Below are positions 1 to 10,484 of a DNA stretch of 64,000 nt, in pieces. The notes beneath the pieces were generated by a model that saw only the letters and a program-made list of their open reading frames with translations, did not search any database and was not told the DNA's origin. The translations under genes and the position numbers were made by a program. The DNA is from Eretmocerus hayati (lineage: Eukaryota > Arthropoda > Insecta > Hymenoptera > Aphelinidae). Positions within the stretch are counted from its first letter, which is position 1. Each line of letters opens with the position of its first letter. Location: positions 96,880,501 through 96,944,500 of the forward strand of contig CM056743.1 of assembly GCA_029851415.1 (NCBI GenBank). Direction: 5' to 3'.

Positions 1-510
1 TAGGTCTTCCGATGTTCGGCATCAGCCGCTGGACCACAGCTCTAACCCGACCTGCCTTCTGGGCGGCCTCTTGGATGTGTGTCTTGGACGACCACTTATC
101 GTTGAGCCACTACACGCCGAGGTATTTCAACTCCCCCTTACGGGGGATCTCTTGCCCGTTGATGAAATGTTGGGGTGAACCAAACTCCATCCGGCTCGTG
201 TTCACTGTGGCTTCGCACTTCTTGACAGCGAGCTCTAGGAGCCTGCTTATCATCCACTCGTAGACTCAGCGCCTCATTCGCACGTCTACCCCAAAGTTCC
301 TCGTTTTTTGCCCATCCTATGAGTCCCGCGTCGTCCGCGAAATCCACAATCACCACTCCTTCTTGCATCTCAATAGAGAGCAGGCTGTCGTATTGGGTGT
401 CCCAGTTGAAACGACGAGAAACTGTTCCCTGCGCGATCCCGGTGGGCAGCTCTCGAATCTCTTGTCCTTCGTTAGTATCGTACACGAGGGTTCCGTTCCG
501 CGAAGCCTCC
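1..510 (-). pseudogene. R1-like LINE reverse transcriptase fragment
   Basis: This is the central and C-terminal part of a non-LTR retrotransposon reverse transcriptase. Seen: on the minus strand a motif-B-like stretch (PTGIAQGT) is followed by the catalytic box FADD at about 320-345. After a frameshift near 290 the reading continues through a thumb region ending in RLMPNIGRP at the window edge, with an in-frame TAG at about 118-120. Known: LMPN-type C-terminal motifs after the YLGV box are typical of R1-clade LINE proteins. Inferred: a dead fragment that is cut by the window start and has lost its N-terminal part near 510. The clade call is less sure than the RT call. Confidence 0.8.
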
Positions 511-1467
511 TCTTCTTCAGTATGGGTTCCCAACCGCTGATTGTACCCGCTCTCGCACTGTTTCCTTCACATTCTTTCTCTCTTTCTTCCTTCCTTTCTC
601 TCACTAACACACGTGTGGGAGTTCAGTCTCTTTTTGAGTATATAATCCATGCCATCTCAATCATCTGTGAGTAGGTGTGGGCGTATGTATGTGTGTATGT
701 GAATTTATATATATATATCCATCCTATGAGATTCGGAAACCACTAACCTTCAGACTCTCGATATTCGTTCATCATTTCTCGGACAACACAGGCATCGTGC
801 ATGCCTCTCCTCTTCAAATATTCACCAATTATGATGACAACTCGGTATGATTCACATAAAATGATTTTGAATAGACGACCCAATTCTCTAAATCGGATCC
901 TGGCTAGAATTTCATGAAATTCCCTCATTAGGAATTTAAACGGTTTCCATCCAACCTTTCCCTGCCACTTTTGATTATACCGTCTATAGATACTGGTAAT
1001 TTTGTATTTGACCGCCCTCGAAAGAGCTCGAAGTGCACGACGTATTTCGATCCATGATAAGTCGTGATTGATGGTTCACGTCAGACTGCATCGCAGTTGC
1101 ATCCTTCTGACATGGTAACGCTCACCGATCGTACTCCTCAGCCCAAGTCGCATTCAAAATAAATGATAATCAAGAAGTTCGCGTGAAAATATCCGGTGCG
1201 AGCAGCGAACGAGGGTCTCACCTGGCACTTGTATCAAAAGGTAATCGTATTCCGTTATCACTTAATGCGTTACTCCACATATATTGTATAAGGGAGTCAA
1301 TTTTGGTGGGAAATTTCCGAGCCGATTCTATTCTTCTCATTTGATAGCATGCATATGTATTTTCATTCCTATGCATCGGAAGACTCGATCGAATCAAACG
1401 AAGTCAAGATGAGTGGCTCTTGGAATATGAAATCATTCACGTACTCTATGGTTACAATAGTGAAAAA
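511..1467. other. no gene recognised
   Basis: AT-rich sequence with CT-rich (565-605) and TA/TG-rich (690-715) low-complexity patches. No coding region or repeat relationship to the rest of the window was recognised. Confidence 0.5.
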
Positions 1468-1885
1468 TCATTCCATCCATATCTCCGACTGATTCTGGTA
1501 CTTTTGATGTTTATATATCTGCTCTTTATTATAAAATCTAGTACCATCTATTACAGTACGGTAATTTGATGAATTCATCTTCGAAATATCATTCATATCT
1601 ATGATACCTATTGGATTGCAGAGGGTTCCATAAGAATAAAAAGTATGAGGCAAGTCGTTGGAAAGATCAGAGGGTTTGTTCACCAACTGTCTATTTGGGC
1701 AACCGAAATTGCAAAGGACCTCTAGTGGCAGGAAATTTTTCCTGAAATTATACCAAATGGATCTCATAAGCGCAGTCCAGACAAATTTTATAACTTCGCC
1801 CAAGTGAAATGCAAACTTTATGTTGATCCTGTGGTAGTAGTCCCCTCTTCCGCAATACATCCAAGTAGAAAATGAGTGTCGCATA
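1468..1885 (-). pseudogene. C-terminal part of unidentified ORF split by BEL/Pao insertion
   Basis: Open frame of 139 codons ending at 1468, rich in Tyr, Phe, Trp, Asn and Met; no family recognised. It runs without a stop into the 3' LTR of the BEL/Pao element. Taking out the element and one copy of the GCATA target duplication joins it in frame to 10191-10136, giving a 157-codon reading frame that begins at the ATG at 10191-10189 with a TGA just upstream. What is seen is the in-frame continuity. That it was a real protein is inference. No signal peptide is evident. It could be an unannotated exon or a chance reading frame. Confidence 0.4.
1881..1885. repeat. target site duplication, left (GCATA)
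   Basis: GCATA here and at 10131-10135 flank the BEL/Pao LTRs; the identity extends to GCATATT. The 5-bp length fits BEL/Pao integrases. Confidence 0.8.
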
Positions 1886-2137
1886 TTTTCAGCGTCCATG
1901 CGCTCGGTGGTTCGGGCGCGAGAAATGAAAGAACGTGCAGGGTTATTCTAGGGAGCACCTTGGCTGTATTGCATTTTAAGTAATAAACTCAATATTCATA
2001 CTGAGAACGGGGGAGCGAGATGTGCGTCAGGCTGCTAGCGAGACGTGACTGACTGGACGCTCACGCCACGACGGCGAGAGAGCTCCCGAACGGGATGAAT
2101 ACTAACGGAGCCGGAAACATAAGCGCGTCGCTACACA
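1886..2137 (-). repeat. BEL/Pao 3' LTR
   Basis: About 250 bp, repeated directly at 9882-10130 with about 19 differences. On the minus strand it begins TGTGTAGCG. The inner boundary is fixed by alignment. The outer boundary is set from the GCATA duplication and does not show the usual terminal CA. Confidence 0.88.
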
Positions 2138-2150
2138 TTCCGCCCACCTC
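2138..2150 (-). other. polypurine tract of BEL/Pao element
   Basis: Read on the minus strand the bases just before the 3' LTR are GAGGTGGGCGGAA, a purine-rich run in the position where plus-strand DNA synthesis is primed. Confidence 0.6.
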
Positions 2151-2586
2151 GTGCGATAAGAAATATGCATACATAATAATTGAACGAGAAAAGATGCAGA
2201 AGATCGTGATAAATTGAGCACGTGACAATTCCTCTCCTGCGCACGGTTTGCTTAGAGAAATCTGAGAGTTTCGCAAAAATCGAACCATGAAAAAATAGAC
2301 AAAGAGTGCGGAAGAATCAACGAAAAGCTCCTTATATCTCCTCATGAGTTAGAAAATTTGATGATGAAAATTATATAAAGTGATAACGAATTGACTTCTG
2401 TCAAAATGAAAATTCTTGTTAGCTGTAACAAATCACCTCAAAAGTTTGGCATAATAATAAACGAAAAGAATTAAAATCCACAGGGAGATAATCACCAAAA
2501 CATGAGAAGAGGATCTGAAATAGAAATTTCCCTAGAATCAAATTGAATTTAGGAAAATGATAAAGATATGGAGAATATGACTAAAT

Positions 2587-3075
2587 CTACCTGTCTTCTC
2601 GGCTGCTGCTGAGAAGCTCTACAAGCTTTACAATCGGTCGTTTCAAAGTGGTTGTGGCTGTGCGCACATCCACGACACGGACCAAACCATCTCTGCCAGG
2701 ATACGTTTTGATCACACGAGCAAGGGGCCACTTGGTAGGCGCTGTTAGCTCGTAACGGATGAGAACCACGTCCCCCATATGATATGAACTTTGCTCATCT
2801 TTCCATTTGCTGCGTCTTTGAAGCTGCATGAGGTAATCAGCAGATCATTCGTCCCAGAAATGTTGCGTTAGCTGTGAGATTGAGCACCAGCGCTCTAATA
2901 GAAGCATCTTACCAGTAGCTCTGGTTTCTGCAAACAAAAATGATGACTCTCCTATGAGACTGAGACTAGCTGGATCTTCAGTCAGAGGCATGAGCGGTCT
3001 GGAGTTCAAAACGGCCTTGATCTGACTGAGCAGAGTGGAGAACTCTTCAAATGAGAAATTCCCTTCGCCTGCCAC
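2587..3075 (-). pseudogene. BEL/Pao pol C-terminus: end of integrase and DUF5641-like domain
   Basis: Two frames cover this part. The first (3075-2845) has the end of the integrase core, including AVLNSRPLMPL, the usual BEL/Pao sequence after the catalytic Glu. The second (2829-2587) has GDVVLIRYEL, PTKWPLARV and a PIVKLVELL ending, the hallmark of the C-terminal DUF5641-like domain of BEL/Pao integrases. A frameshift and stop separate them near 2835. Inferred: binds DNA or chromatin during integration. Non-functional here. About 450 bp of untranslated sequence follows before the 3' LTR. Confidence 0.85.
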
Positions 3076-3086
3076 TCGTGTCAGGT

Positions 3087-3887
3087 GGTACTTGGTAGAG
3101 CGAACGGCTGCTTCCCCTAGGCAACCAAAGGTGGTGCTGCTCGAGGGATGAACTGCCGACGCACGCCGCGCTGTGACAGGCTGTTGCGAACTGAGTTCAA
3201 GAACTCTGATCCATCTTTGAACATCTTGCGTAGCTCTGCTTTGGCTCCGACTAAGTTGGCACCCTGATCACAGTGAACCGATTCAGGTTGACCACGACGG
3301 CTGGCAAATCAAGTGAAACCAGCTAGAAATGACTTGCTGGTGTCGTAGCCAGACACGACTTCCAAGCGCGTCGCTTTCGTAGCCATACGAAGAAAAATGA
3401 CAGAATACCCTTTGTAGGATCTTACATCCCTGTGTCGCGAGACAGTGAGCCAGTAAAGGCCTCCTAAGTCCAAGCCAGCGTGTTGAAAAGCTCTAGATAG
3501 GCGTACCCTTTCGGGCGGAAGGTCCCCAATCTTTTGAGCCGAGTATTTAGCTAGAAATCTCCGACATCTCGTGCAACTGTTAGTGAAGGTCCGTACTTTG
3601 AGACGGCCTTTTAGAATCCAAAAGGAATGTCGGATTGAGAAAAGAGTAGCTGATTCCTGGTTATGCATGGTGACTAGATGATGGTACAAGATAACGATCT
3701 GAGTGAAGTGACTGCTGGAAGGCAAGAGCACCGGATGCTTTTGGTCATAGGCTAGAAGGGAGTTCCCCTCATGACCGCCCACCCTGATCACTTCGTCTAT
3801 TAGAATTGGTGATAAACTTTTCAAAAAGTAATTTTTGGGTAGCTTCGCTCCTCTCTCGAGAACCTCCACTTCCTCGCACAATACCAA
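3087..3887 (-). pseudogene. BEL/Pao integrase
   Basis: Integrase region of pol. Seen in order: an HHCC-type zinc-binding module (His in HLVTMHNQ, Cys in CTRCRRF), then the first core Asp in HAGLDLGG, a stop near 3309, and the second core Asp in VHCDQGANLVGA. The segment before the catalytic Glu is shifted out of frame with further stops. The domain inserts the cDNA into the host genome. The many lesions show this copy is dead. The next domain downstream is the DUF5641-like tail. Confidence 0.87.
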
Positions 3888-4136
3888 TAGGAGAAATGAT
3901 GGTGATCTTATTAGTTATGTACAAATTGTGACTTGACTGTTCATACTACCTGTGAAGTTTATGATATGAGAATGCTGACGATGACCTGAAGAGGACGACA
4001 AACAAGTCGTCCAAACGTAGTCTAATGAATGACCACAGTGACTCGTTCAGCAGCCGCATTACTTATTCCATCAGGAACAAACACGAGTGCATATGCACCA
4101 TGATTTAAAAAAGTGATTCTTGGGAAGCTCCTCTCC
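3888..4136 (-). other. non-homologous spacer between RNase H and integrase, bounded by ~50-bp repeats
   Basis: About 220 bp with stops in all minus-strand frames interrupts the pol frame. It lies between two imperfect 50-bp copies of the same pol sequence (4145-4095 and 3872-3822), both reading VLERG..LPKN. It may be an insertion or a local duplication. Confidence 0.6.
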
Positions 4137-4999
4137 TCACTCGAGAACCTTCACTTCCACGCTAAAGTGAACCTTTTGTACGATTCTCGATAAGACAAGT
4201 TGAGCTGATTTGATTTCAGCCGATGAAATCCCAAGCTCAGATTGCACTGGGAATTTCCGAAGCAGAATGGAAATCTTGGAACCATCTCTTGACTTGCTGG
4301 CAATCGTTCGAATGAATCGCACGAAGTGAGCGATCACACGACTCAATTTCGTTGGATCCAATTTGTCTTTGATCAAAAACCATAACTCAGACTCGTCGGG
4401 TTTTTGCTGAGCAACGATTATAGACGTGTAAGGGCGCAAAAATGCTAGCTCTTTTTCCAAAGATACGGCGAGGCTTGTGACTGCCTTGGGTTTTCCAAGA
4501 TCCAAATCGTGAGATCGTGGATGCTCAACTTTGAGGTCCCGCAACTTTTTAGGCCCACGCCACCAAAGCTCATCCGTGAGCAGTTCTTTGGCGGTCTTGT
4601 CCGCGGGATTTTGTGCTGACTCAATGTGATGCCAATATGCATCCGGCAGAGTGGACAGAATATCAGAGCACCGATTAGCCACAAATACAGGCCAATCGCC
4701 AGGTGTTTTGTGGAGATAGCATGAAACATTACGAGTATCCAACCATAAATGGATAGAAACATTCTCTAACTTTAATCCATCCAAGAAGTGCTTTGTGAGC
4801 TTAGTCACAAGATGAGCTGCGTTTAATTCCAGTTTTGGAATTGATAGCGTTTTAATCGGAGTAACTTTGGTTTTTGAACCAAGGATTATCAAGTCTGTAT
4901 GCCCGATGACGCGAAGATAAACAACACCAGCGTAAGCAGTTTTTGATGCGTCTGCGAAACCGTGGAGTGCAATAAGACCCGCGGGAGAACCAGCGCCTA
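4137..4999 (-). pseudogene. BEL/Pao RNase H region
   Basis: Continues the RT frame after a single TAG at about 4997-4999. Seen: LHGFADASKTAYAGVVY at the start (first catalytic Asp), LSIPKLELNAAHL (Glu), LWLDTRNVSCYL (Asp) and ESAQNPADKTAKEL near the end, which is the normal order of BEL/Pao RNase H residues. It degrades the RNA strand during cDNA synthesis. A 251-aa stretch (4892-4137) is open and then runs into the spacer before the integrase. Confidence 0.88.
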
Positions 5000-5000
5000 T

Positions 5001-6305
5001 TCATCGAGGTATCTTGATTTTAGCCACAACAACGAGAGATTGATGAGTATTAGCCCAGTACTGAGCCTGATCAGCAGAAATTTCAGCGTCCCATTCTTTG
5101 CTGATGAGCCACAACGATTGATTGAAAATTTTTGATGTTGCGATGACTGGAGAAATCCACCCGAGAGGATCGAAAAGCTTCGAAGTTTTAGACAAAATGT
5201 TTCGACTAGTGATTTTAGTTTCCGTTGGCTCTAATACGACGTTGTACGCAAACGGATCAGATTCAGGATCCCAAACTAACCCCAGAACCGAGAAATCAGT
5301 GCCCACTTTCAAATTGGCAGCAGGAGTAATGAGATCGGGATCGAGATCCTTAAACAAAGCCTCGTCGTCAGCCATCCACTTACGTAAGGGAAAGCAGCCT
5401 TTGCGTGTGATGGTGAGTGCTTGTTGTTGCTTGAGAAGAGCTTCCTCCACAGTGTGCCCACCAGAGGCAACATCGTCCATGTACGTCTCTTCACGCAGAA
5501 TTCTTGCACCCAGAGGAAATTCTTCACTTTCGTCATCCGCCAACTGATGGAAAGATCTCGTGGCTAGGAAAGTGAAGGATGCGTATCCGAAAAGTACAAC
5601 GCAGCAGAAGAAAACTTGAAGCTCATCTGAAGGCGTTTCTCTCCAAACTATGGCTTGGAGGTGCTGCTCACTTCCAGCCACTCCAATCTGCAAATACATT
5701 TTAGCACATTCAGCTGTGGAAACATACCGATAAAGTCTCCAGCGTGAGAGCAAGTGCATAAGGTCTGGTAGGACGTTAGGTCCTACATGTAGAAAATCAT
5801 TCAAAGAATCACCATTGTCCGTTTTGCTCGAAGCGTTAAATACTGGATGCAATTGAGTGCTAGTGCTGCTGTCTTTCAGCACAGCATGGTGAGGCAAAAA
5901 GTAACACTTTTTGAGATCAACAGGGGCGACGAGACGCAAGTAACCTGCTGATTGATATTCCCGAAAAACTTTAACGAACGCATCTCGAATTGCAGGATTG
6001 CATTCAAAGCGCTTCTCCAGACTATGAAACTGTTTGAGGGCTATGTCGAAAGAGTTTCCCCAATCAGATGGGACAGAGGATTTCGAAGGTAATCTCAGCA
6101 CAGAGCGTCCATCTGCCTTACGTGAATGTGTATCCCGATAGAAGTCCTCGCAGTAACGTTCATCGTCGGTGAGATGCTTGGATGAGCCTGGAGGCTCCTT
6201 GACTCCCCAAAATCGACATACCAGCTTGTTGAGTTCGGCGTCCTCCAACGTAACGTTGAGAGACATCAACGATGAAGGTTGATCTACAGATGCAGATCCA
6301 GACAA
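5001..6305 (-). pseudogene. BEL/Pao reverse transcriptase with A17-like region
   Basis: A 434-codon open stretch. Seen: CRFWGVKEP near residue 31, CYFLPHHAVLKDSS near 135, HPVFNASS near 155, the palm box ETYMDDVASGG near 280, and FDPLGWISPV near 380 that marks the A17-like region of BEL/Pao pol. Where family members have A-D-I-E-K-M in motif A, this copy reads AECAKM, so the first catalytic Asp appears replaced by Glu. The box is YMDD rather than the commoner YVDD. Upstream it is joined to the protease by one in-frame TAA at about 6315. The length is intact, but it is probably inactive. Confidence 0.92.
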
Positions 6306-6317
6306 AGTCCAGCCGAG

Positions 6318-6695
6318 TTAAGTTTTTGAAGCTATCGGAGTTCCAGTGACGTCAGAACGACGAATTCCTTCCTCGACGAATGCAGTATGCTCAGCTGCAC
6401 CCAAAAGTACGTCGATCCCGACAGATTGATGAAACTCAGGATCAGCGCGAGTAAGATCGCCGATATGATCCGAATGTGCAGACTTTTCTACAAAGGGTTG
6501 ATAATTTGTAATTTTTAGTATGACAAGAGAAGTTACCGATAATTCATAATTCGATTCAAAGTGTGAATTAACGACAAATCGAACTATGCTGCGAGAAACG
6601 GCGTTTTTCTGGCCCCCTAGACCAGAGACAGGCATATGAACGCTCGTTTTCTTCAACTTGAGCACCGAGCACAATTGTTCCGCAATGAAAGTGAG
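6318..6695 (-). pseudogene. BEL/Pao aspartic protease, C-terminal part
   Basis: Open frame with VPVSGLGGQ, ADPEFHQSVGIDVLLG and VTGTPIASKT, the usual region after the active-site loop of BEL/Pao proteases (DUF1758-like). It is cut off from its catalytic half by the 383-bp insertion at 6700-7082 and from RT by a single TAA. It would cleave the gag-pol polyprotein. Confidence 0.85.
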
Positions 6696-6699
6696 ACGT

Positions 6700-7082
6700 G
6701 GGGGGGGGGGGGGGGAATCGGCACATAAGGTGAGATGCGAGGGAGATGTTTAAATAATAGGCAAGATGTGCTTCACTGATGCCTTTTTATACTTGGTTTA
6801 GTAAGTGTAAGTGTGGAACGCGGCGCGAAGCGCACCCAAGATGGTCTGGGTGGCTTTGCCGCTCCGAGCGGTCTGTCGAGCATGCCGAGCATCGTCATCG
6901 ACGATGCTCTGCATCTCCATGAAGTAGTGCGAAAGGGGAGAGTGCAAAGCCAGGTCAAGGTAGTGACGATGCACCTGCGATGGCCGACAAACAGCGCTCA
7001 GGCGTTGCGCGGCTCGCGAAGTCGTCGCCGATGAATCGTCAAGGGACGAGGAGAGGCGCGGGCAGGAGGCCCGAGACTCACC
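6700..7082. mobile_element. 383-bp insertion with G16 end and ACGT target duplication
   Basis: Interrupts the protease between FVT and the RLTFIAEQ stretch. ACGT occurs at 6696-6699 and 7083-7086, and removing the insertion plus one copy restores the protease order. The plus strand begins with 16 G residues. GGTGAG (6729) and CTCACC (7077-7082) form a short inverted pair near the ends. No protein and no clear RNA polymerase III boxes were seen. Class unknown. Confidence 0.65.
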
Positions 7083-7086
7083 ACGT

Positions 7087-7602
7087 TACAAAAGATGATT
7101 GCGATCCAGGATCGATAAGGGCTCGTGCTAACACGAATCGTCCGTTGACGCCGTGGACTTCGATCGAAGCAGTAAACAGCAATACACTCGCTGCTGGAGA
7201 TGAGGAGCTTGCTTTATCAGCTTTGGCTTGCAGACACCTTGCTGGCGAAACTAGCGATACGGCATGCGAAGCTGTACCAGATCCAGATTGCTCAGACGGA
7301 GAGGCGAAGCCAGAACTGCTCTGCTGTTCGCTATTAGTTTGGCCCTGAGACAAGGAAAAATGTTCAAGCGTGTGGTGTCTACCGTTACAAGTTTTACAAC
7401 GATTGACATTTTTGCAATCTTGAATTTCATGTCTAGAAAAAAGACAATTGGAACACAGATTCTTTGATACTGCGAGAGCTCGACGCTCTGCTGGTGACTT
7501 TGCTCGAAAGTCTTCACATGTGACAATGTAGTGAGGTCCGTCGCATGAAGAACAAACATCTGAGGGTTTGTCAGTGGATTTAGCAGCTTCTGGCTTGGCC
7601 AC
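7087..7602 (-). pseudogene. BEL/Pao gag zinc knuckles and protease active site
   Basis: Open frame with cysteine/histidine clusters (CSSCDGPHYIVTC, CSNCLFSRHEIQDC, CKTCNGRHHTLEH) that are the gag zinc knuckles of BEL/Pao elements and bind genomic RNA. The protease active-site loop ALIDPGSQSSFV follows, and the frame then runs into the 383-bp insertion. DPGS in place of D-T/S-G is within the variation of this superfamily. A TAG near 7624 separates it from the gag core. Confidence 0.88.
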
Positions 7603-8586
7603 ATGAGGAGTGGTCCGCTTGGGTTAGCTGCTCTGCGTAGGCTTCGGCTTGCTCTCCGAAGAGGATTTGGCAGCATAGGCGTTGTTGAAGCTTTTGGCAC
7701 TTTCCAGCTGCGTCAGCGCTTTTCTTTCTGTCTCCAAGAAATTTTCAAGCTCATTGAACGTAGGCGACTGTTGCGGATCGTCAGAGCTAGCAACATGCTC
7801 TTCCCACGTGCGTTGTGTTCCAGAGTGAAAAAGACGGTGATGTGATCCCAGTGCTCGATGGGACTTCCTAACGCTTCGAGAGCCTGTAACATATTGTGAG
7901 TGGCTGTGCGCACACGGCACACTCTTTTGGCAGACATATTGGCCATGCTTTTGATGATTGATAATTTTGGAATCAATTTGGTGATTTGCAAACGATTATT
8001 ATCGTAATGGTCCTTGAGATCTTCCCAAGCTTTGTTGAAATGCGTACCTGTATGAGAAACTCCCTCGAGGAGATCTGCAGTCTCCCCTTCAAGAGCTTGG
8101 CGAAAATAAGGCATTTTGGCGATGGGCTGCAGGTCGCGCTTGACTGCCATTTCAGAGAAGTAGTCCCGAAATTTCGCCCATTCCGAAGGATCTCCAGAAA
8201 AAGTTGGCAGATTGATTTCTGGGAGCTTGCTCAAAGCGAGAGCGGGAGCATCTGAGTTGCCCCCACCAGGTGCTGCTGGCGCAGCCAGCTCTCCAGCATC
8301 CCGTTGCAGTTGCAGAGCGTGGTCCTTATAGAGGCCCATGTTGGAATAAGATGCCTCTTCAACTTGAGAGAAGATGTCGCTAGTGAAATAGTTGTCCGCT
8401 GAGTCCACCTCCTTATCATCCTCCAACTTGTTGTGGTCTGATTCGGAAGCCTTCCATAATTTTTGCAAGCCTTCGATGCGAGCCGGGCAGGAGCCTTGCG
8501 TCATATTCGCATGACCCGTTTTCTTGAAAGTAACGAAGTGGTTTGTGATCCTCATCCGATTCCTTATCTGTCTCTCTATTCGCCAT
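7603..8586 (-). pseudogene. BEL/Pao gag core
   Basis: Structural protein of the virus-like particle. Seen: LPEINLPTFSGDPSEWAKF, then FRQALEGETADLL and IEHWDHITVF, the signature run of the DUF1759-like gag domain. A frameshift near 7835 moves the reading to DDPQQSPTFNELENFLETE and then a TAG near 7624. The start is taken as the ATG at 8586-8584, whose frame (MANRETDKE) leaves the core frame by an early shift near 8500. The start choice is uncertain. Confidence 0.85.
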
Positions 8587-9860
8587 GATGACCAGAGAAT
8601 ACAGTAAAATGGAAAACCACAATGACGAGTGTCTGAATCAGCACCTCCTGCAAGCCAGATCAGCCTAAAACAACTTGACCTGCCAATACCTGGAACGGGG
8701 ATGTGTGTAGGACACCCCGGCCGATGATTCAGGTACTGCAGAGATAGCTCGTCCTGTGCAACTCTGTTCCGAGAAACTCAGCTCTACACAAAGGAATCAA
8801 ATATTGCTGTAGTGAGGTTAGAAAATCAAAGATGTGTAAAGGGCATCTAGATTCAAGCACTCGTTGCAGCAAAATGTCCCGCGATTCAGAAGGCCGATGG
8901 CAAAATTGGATTCTGAGCTTTGTTGCAGATAGCATTGAATGCGCAAGCTAATACAAGGAGCAAATGCGACAAGGATCCGATGCAAATAATTGCGAGAAAT
9001 AAGCGTTAGCCTCAAGAAACTGTCCGAAAAACGATGTGCGATGAGGTACAGAACGCGAGCAAATGCGTCTGACCTCCCGAAATGCGATGAAAACGAGCAA
9101 TCAATTACTCAAAAGAGCGTGGGTATGATAATGAAGCTGCCGCGAACAAGCTCATCATGCATATGAAAATATAGAATGGACCGAACACGCCTGTTATTGG
9201 TGCGCATTGAGGAGTGCTACTATCGTCACTACTTATTTACGTAACGAGAGCGCAATGGGAGCCGATGACACTCCTAATACACGGCAACCCGCCATACACC
9301 ACACGTCGTTGCCGTTCTAGCAGCGCTCCAACTTTGCAAGGTGACGTGGCTGGCTGCCCCAGGCCATGACGCTGCGGAGCGTGGGATGGAGGATGCTCGG
9401 AATGGCCGCTAACTAGCTTCCGATATGCCACGCGGTCGATGCTCAAGCAGCCATGCCGCTCCTAAATACGTGGACGACGCTTCGATGATCCCGTTGCTGC
9501 ACCGGTGTGGCGATGACGGAGGACAAGCCAGAATTTTTGCTTCGCCGCTGTAGTGCGCTTTTTAGGCTGCTCGATATGCTGCACAACACATACGCGAACA
9601 GACACACACCCAATCGATCAGGCGTCTTTATTTTTAGGTAGCCCTTCGCTACTTGAGCGATGAGTGTCGGAATCGGGGTGAAATACGCACGCACCGATTC
9701 GACGTGACATCAGCACTCTCACTGTCTAAGCACTGATGCACTCGCGTTGCTCGAACGCGACGCTCCGTTCCGTGCACGCGACATGTGGGCAAGATCGCGA
9801 AGCCACGCCGCGTCTTGTTCCGATTTTCGCGAGCACTTGCACTGCTTACCCGCACGTTCT
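8587..9860 (-). other. BEL/Pao 5' leader
   Basis: About 1.3 kb between the primer binding site and gag. No coding sequence was recognised. It would hold the packaging and dimerisation signals, which cannot be placed by eye. Confidence 0.55.
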
Positions 9861-9878
9861 TTCCCGGCCGATGCACCA
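9861..9878 (-). other. primer binding site, tRNA-Gly
   Basis: Minus strand reads TGGTGCATCGGCCGGGAA, an exact 18-nt complement to the 3' end of insect-type tRNA-Gly(GCC) including CCA. It begins 3 nt after the 5' LTR. Confidence 0.9.
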
Positions 9879-9881
9879 ATA

Positions 9882-10130
9882 TTTAGCGTCCATGCGCTCG
9901 GTGGTTCGGGTGCGAGAAATGAAAGAACGGGCAGGTTATTCTAGGGAGCACCTTGGCTTTATTGCACTTTAAATAATAAACTCAATATTCATACTGAGAA
10001 CGGGGGAGCGAGATGTGCGTCGGGCTGCTAACGTGACGTGACTGACTGGATGCTCACGCCACGGTGGCGAGAGCGCTCCTGAACGGGATGAATACTAACC
10101 GAGCCAAAAACATGAGCGCGTCGCCACACA
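9882..10130 (-). repeat. BEL/Pao 5' LTR
   Basis: Direct partner of 1886-2137, about 92% identical. It should carry the promoter of the element. The TGTG start on the minus strand abuts the target duplication. Confidence 0.88.
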
Positions 10131-10135
10131 GCATA
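10131..10135. repeat. target site duplication, right (GCATA)
   Basis: Second copy of the 5-bp duplication created by the BEL/Pao insertion. Confidence 0.8.
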
Positions 10136-10191
10136 TTCATCGTCACTCCTCTCAATTTCTGCATGAACAGTCTGTAAATAAGCTCGGTCAT
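10136..10191 (-). pseudogene. N-terminal part of the ORF split by the BEL/Pao element
   Basis: Starts MTELIYRLFMQKLRG at the ATG 10191-10189, with an in-frame TGA directly before it, and is cut at the target duplication. It joins in frame to 1885-1468. A second frame (from 10300, starting MTIMASSVQ) is also open across the junction but ends after 44 more codons, so the choice of frame is not certain. No function recognised. Confidence 0.35.
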
Positions 10192-10484
10192 GGCTCATCC
10201 TGCTAGTGAATACGCTTGTTCGTTGAATAGCGACGACAGTCTGGGTAGTTACGAGAATCTTCTCTTCAACCGTCTGAACACTAGAAGCCATGATTGTCAT
10301 TCGGTACCTTCATCCCAGATTAGATTGATCACAAGAAGAGATTCGATAAAATAGCGACTCACCCTCCGGATTCAAACTGGGGGCTGGGCTTTTGGTAATG
10401 AAATCTTGGAGCCGCGTACATTCTAGCTCTTAATCTTCAATCTTTTCCATAACTAATGAACAATCTAAGGTTACGAATACTGCT
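10192..10484. other. unassigned sequence between two insertions
   Basis: Short stretch between the BEL/Pao element and the foldback element; probably the original genomic background. Apart from the alternative frame noted for 10136-10191, nothing is recognised. Confidence 0.4.

Larger units (their letters stand above)
1886..10130 (-). mobile_element. BEL/Pao LTR retrotransposon, near full length, broken
   Basis: An 8.2-kb element read on the minus strand: 5' LTR, tRNA-Gly primer site, leader, gag with zinc knuckles, aspartic protease, RT, RNase H, integrase, C-terminal domain, polypurine tract, 3' LTR. The domain order and the protease and RT motifs are those of the BEL/Pao superfamily. The LTRs are about 92% identical by eye and the element is flanked by GCATA. 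It carries several stops and frameshifts and a 383-bp insertion in the protease, so it cannot make an active polyprotein. It interrupts an unidentified reading frame. Confidence 0.93.
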
